A DNA stretch of 64,000 bases from Gonatopus flavifemur (Eukaryota; Arthropoda; Insecta; Hymenoptera; Dryinidae). The stretch lies in NCBI GenBank assembly GCA_018340375.1, contig JAFFJZ010000003.1:24862001-24926000 (forward strand), in the 5' to 3' direction. The notes under the pieces are model-generated. The model worked only from the letters and a program-made list of their open reading frames with translations, was not told where the DNA came from and did not search any database. Position numbers and translations under genes: made by a program. Of this stretch, positions 60,523 to 64,000 are shown one piece after another (within the stretch, counting starts at the first letter, position 1; every line of letters begins with the position of its first letter).

Positions 60523-62930
60523 GTGGATAGTGAACTACTACAGGGATTTTTAGATTGCAATTCTCTCTATGTAGCGACGAAAACATTTTTTCTCCATACG
60601 CTTCCTGTTCCTTCCATACGTTAGTTATTTCCTGCTTCCAAAACACCTGTCATTCACGAGTTTGTAACGCCCGTCCTAATGAAAAACTAGGACTGGTGAG
60701 TGCCTCGGAAGTATTTAGCGAGTTGGCGACCTCTCGAATGACTACACTATTCTGCTAGGATATTATTTCTACTTTCTCCAGAAGTTTTGGGATTGATATA
60801 GGATGGATTTTATTGGAATAAATTGTTAATCAAATATTCCGATTGAAATAAATCCCATCAATTATAACAAAAGAAACAACATTTGATGTTCTAAATAATT
60901 ATTCTATCTACATCTCTTCTCAATTCAGCATTATCTTTCTCAATCATGAGACTTCTTAGGTTCTTTCTCATTATCATATGAATGCTAGAACTCGAATAAA
61001 AGTGAATTCAATAGATGTTCTGTTCTCCCTCGCTGAGCTCACAAAACAGTTGAAAGTGATTAGGAACAAGTATATCTATAAGCGATGGTTTGCGCATGTT
61101 TCCACTCATCAATTTCTCTTTTTTCTTTCTACGTACTAACGTTGATGAGAATTCTCTTTTGATAAAAATCCTATTGTATTGTCTTAACAAATAATGATTC
61201 TCCTAATCTACGTTGAGAAAATAGCAATGAAAAATCTAATGTTTTAAAAAAGAAATCGATCGTAAAAATATCAATAAACATGTTGAGATTAGAAAACAGT
61301 GGAACTTCATCCACGATTTTATAGTCAAAACATTTGTCAAAAAAATGTATACTGTGGAAATTATGGGGCATCTTTTCTAAATAAGTTGACTTCAAGTGAT
61401 TACACTGAGAGCAAAATAGGCTTATTATTCTTAGTACATATAGTACATTTTTTCTTATCTCAAGAACGTGTGTACTGGGGTTAAGAAAATTCTCTCCATA
61501 TCACGCTGTGTCACTTCAAACTGAGTAAATGTTTTTTTCTTTTAAAAAAAGTTTTCTTGAATCAAAAAGATATCGGATTGAACTCGGTCAATCCAATATT
61601 TTTTTTTATTCAACATGTTTTTTTTCTCGGTGTATTTTCTCTTTTGGAGCAAGAATTCAAAAAAAAAAGATATCATTTCTTCTCTTTGAAGGAGGACATT
61701 TTTGGGATCAATTTAGAAGTTCACTTCACGTAACGAAGGAAAATTAATTTCATCATTCTTTTCAGTTATTATAACACTAATAGACATCTTGGATGAAAAA
61801 AATAAAAATATCATTTTAGTCATTTTAGTATTGCCACAACACCTAATATTCCACCTCAACACGATGAATGATATCACACTTGAGGCGCGTGGAAGAAAAA
61901 GCAATTCGATATCATTGAATCCTTGGAGGATGATAAGGAGAGACAAGCACAATAAAGAGTATACACTCAATCAGCGTGGTAAGATTAACACCAAAAACGA
62001 GTGAAAGCCCCGGATAAAACAGAATAAAGAGGATAGAAGGATATATACAAGCGAAATGAATTTTTGATGAATGTTCTCTTTTATATCTTCAAACGAAAAT
62101 TCGACTTTGAAAAGTTTCATAATATCGTATATTGAACCGTTAGTCACTCAATATCTGAACACTCATCCCCAGTACGTTCTCACACCGGATAATAATGATA
62201 TTTCAAACAATCGATACGATTGTTTCCCTGTTCAGAGGAAATCACCACAAAGCACTGAGAAGCGTTAACGCAATGAGAAATGAATTTCGATAAAATAAAT
62301 GAAATTGATCTGCACCGAAAAAGAATGTATTATTACTCAAAAAGTTTACGTAAGACTGGGTTAATTTCTTGTACGAGATAAGTTACTCGCGGTTGGCCAA
62401 CTCGACCTCACTGTTTCGTTATCAGCAATACATAGATTCTGATAAGATGATATGAAAACGCGCACCTATAACAAATGAGTTGCTTTTGACTGTTCTTTCT
62501 GTTACTTAGCATTTTTTTCGAAATAATTTTCGTTATTAAGATTTATTAACGATCAACTACTCGGAATGAGTTCATGAGCATATTTTTTACCTTATCAAAA
62601 TTATTTATCAAACTTGTCTGATGCAATTACTAAAAATATTGACAATTCATACAGGAACGATATTTTTCGCACTGTTTGGAAACAAGCTATAAAGTATGAT
62701 TTATAAGTATATACTCAACAAGACAATTCATTGAATAGTTCGATTCATGGAAAATTCGGGTAGTGAAAGATAGATTGTCGACAATAGTATATTATAGAAA
62801 GTATGCTATAAACTGGAGTACCTGGACACAAAATCATAGATTCTGATATAAAGAGCAATGGAATGAATAGTTCAGATTGAAGATTAGGTTAACAAAAATA
62901 GTTGGAACTTGCGAAAAGGAAAGGTGTGAT
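60523..62930. other. Flank with one MITE, otherwise unrecognised
   Basis: Apart from the element at 61401-61634 I find only AT-rich sequence and short, unsupported ORFs. Confidence 0.5.
61401..61634. mobile_element. MITE with TACACTGAGAGCAAAA / TACACCGAGAAAAAAA ends
   Basis: The terminal 16 bases pair with few mismatches. The 234-bp body is AT-rich with weak internal pairing. Confidence 0.6.
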
Positions 62931-62933
62931 GGC

Positions 62934-63085
62934 GATCAAGACAACGTGAGACCACATGTCTCTTTGGTCACGCGTAGGAAGTTGCATGAGACTGGTTGAG
63001 ATGTTCCATCACAACCAATAGATTCATCAGTTACTGCACCGTCTATCACTTGTTTCGACTCTGGATAAATTCTCCGAGCAGAAAA
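62934..63085 (+). mobile_element. mariner transposase fossil (catalytic-core fragment)
   Basis: The frame reads DQDNVRPHVSLVTRRKLHET, then G, a stop, and DV, followed by a diverged stretch whose DNA still matches the mariner pattern HPPYSPDLAPSDYHLF (CACCGTCTATCACTTGTTTC corresponds to APSDYHLF). The DN.RPH motif with its catalytic Asp is characteristic of mariner. The fragment is about 50 codons with stops and no recognisable TIRs nearby, so it is dead. Confidence 0.8.
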
Positions 63086-63149
63086 AGATCTACCGATGTC
63101 ACAAAAATTATTTTGATTATGTGTTTTGAATTATTTGGAAAGTGAGTGT

Positions 63150-63300
63150 GTTACACTGTACATCACACTGTAAACAAATTTCTTCTGGAAATTCAGATAC
63201 ATCCAACTGAATTTTAGGAGACTCCAACTCAATTCCAGAAAGTATTCTAAAAATTCAGTCGATCCAGAAAATTTTCAGAAGAAATTTTTTGACAGTGCGT
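63150..63300. repeat. MITE-like block CACTGTAAAC...GACAGTG
   Basis: The ends CACTGTAAACAAATTTCTTC and (reversed) CACTGTCAAAAAATTTCTTC pair closely, followed by a shared TGGAAATT / TGAAAATT. The family resembles 47380-47575. Confidence 0.65.
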
Positions 63301-64000
63301 GTAATCACTTTTCTCCTAAATTTAGTGATCGATTAACAAAGGCGAATTGAACTGAAATTCATTTTTCATCTGGAAAAGAAATGTGAGATGTTATAATTGA
63401 AATACGTATACACAGCACTATGAGAGAATTCTATTCTCACACAAAATACTGTGTGTTAGCTCAAAGTGATTGAATGGTTGCAGGTTAATGCTTTCCTCAC
63501 TGTAGCTCATAATTTTAGAATTAACGTCTCTTTCAGGTTGTTTCGTTTTCAGTTGAGACTATACCAACTGTAAGCAAGATAAATTTGGACGATGCCGTAA
63601 TTTCGATTCACGTGCTATATAATATCACAACATAAACGGAAATAGCTCGTTTTTCCAAAAAGAGGATCAATTGAAAATTGGGTACGCGTTGTGTATGAGA
63701 ATATGTTTTTGAGAGGCTATTGAGGTTGTTTCATTCATTTATTCATTTGAATGATCAGCCAGTTTCCATATCCTCACAAGGGTCGTTCTCTCGGGGGTTG
63801 AATATATTCTTGTATATAATTGTTCAAGAGTATACGTCTTACAAATCGATAATTTCGCTTTCCTATACCTACTTAATCTAAAAAAATACAAACGGAATGA
63901 TTGAACACGTTTATCAGCATGAGCTGTATTGATAAAAGAAACGAGGATTTCGAATTTAATCTATTTTATCTATTTATTCTTGTTAGAGCGAAGAAAAGAA

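Overview
This window looks like nuclear DNA from an insect. It is AT-rich, has short exons with GT/AG boundaries separated by introns of up to about 12 kb, and is crowded with small inverted-repeat transposons. The protein blocks are closest, from memory, to insect Par-1. The repeat style would fit a parasitoid hymenopteran, but I cannot fix the order from the sequence alone. I see no rRNA, tRNA, CRISPR array or bacterial-type operon.

One gene dominates the window: a MARK/Par-1 microtubule-affinity-regulating Ser/Thr kinase on the minus strand. Twelve exons with matching splice phases run from 42230 (start of the kinase domain) down to 1252. They encode the kinase domain (42230-40865), a linker (39866-39767), a UBA domain (36589-36477), a Ser/Gly/Pro-rich spacer spread over several exons (36322-22890), the conserved FPRNVPSRSTFHSGQ block (13551-13431), the SFFSKLSSRFSKR block (12951-12863) and a 42-nt in-frame microexon (1293-1252). 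The C-terminal KA1 domain and the stop codon must lie beyond the left edge.

The 5' end is less certain. The first kinase exon has no usable ATG and needs an upstream exon ending in phase 0. Three candidates do so: MAKKPVVK... (50528-50277, the most convincing), a short exon at 46053-45970 with a promoter-like stretch upstream, and a very short one at 44449-44426. A 253-codon ORF at 55263-54502 has an in-frame stop just before its ATG and ends exactly at a donor-like GTAAAG. Its phase would splice into an extended form of the MAKK exon, so it may be the first exon of a long Par-1 isoform or a separate intronless gene.

Nearly everything else is intron or upstream flank filled with decayed mobile DNA. 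There are many foldback MITEs, several sharing ends of the form TACACnGAGAAAA; a 535-bp piggyBac-like element between TTAA sites; a non-LTR retrotransposon reverse-transcriptase remnant; a mariner transposase remnant; a 1-kb TIR element; and a roughly 3-kb imperfect palindrome (about 29.5-32.5 kb) lying inside a transcribed intron. Upstream of the gene, 56278-57336 is one uninterrupted reading frame of 353 codons with eleven internal stops, all TGA or TAG and none TAA. It looks like a coding sequence whose Trp codons were turned into stops.
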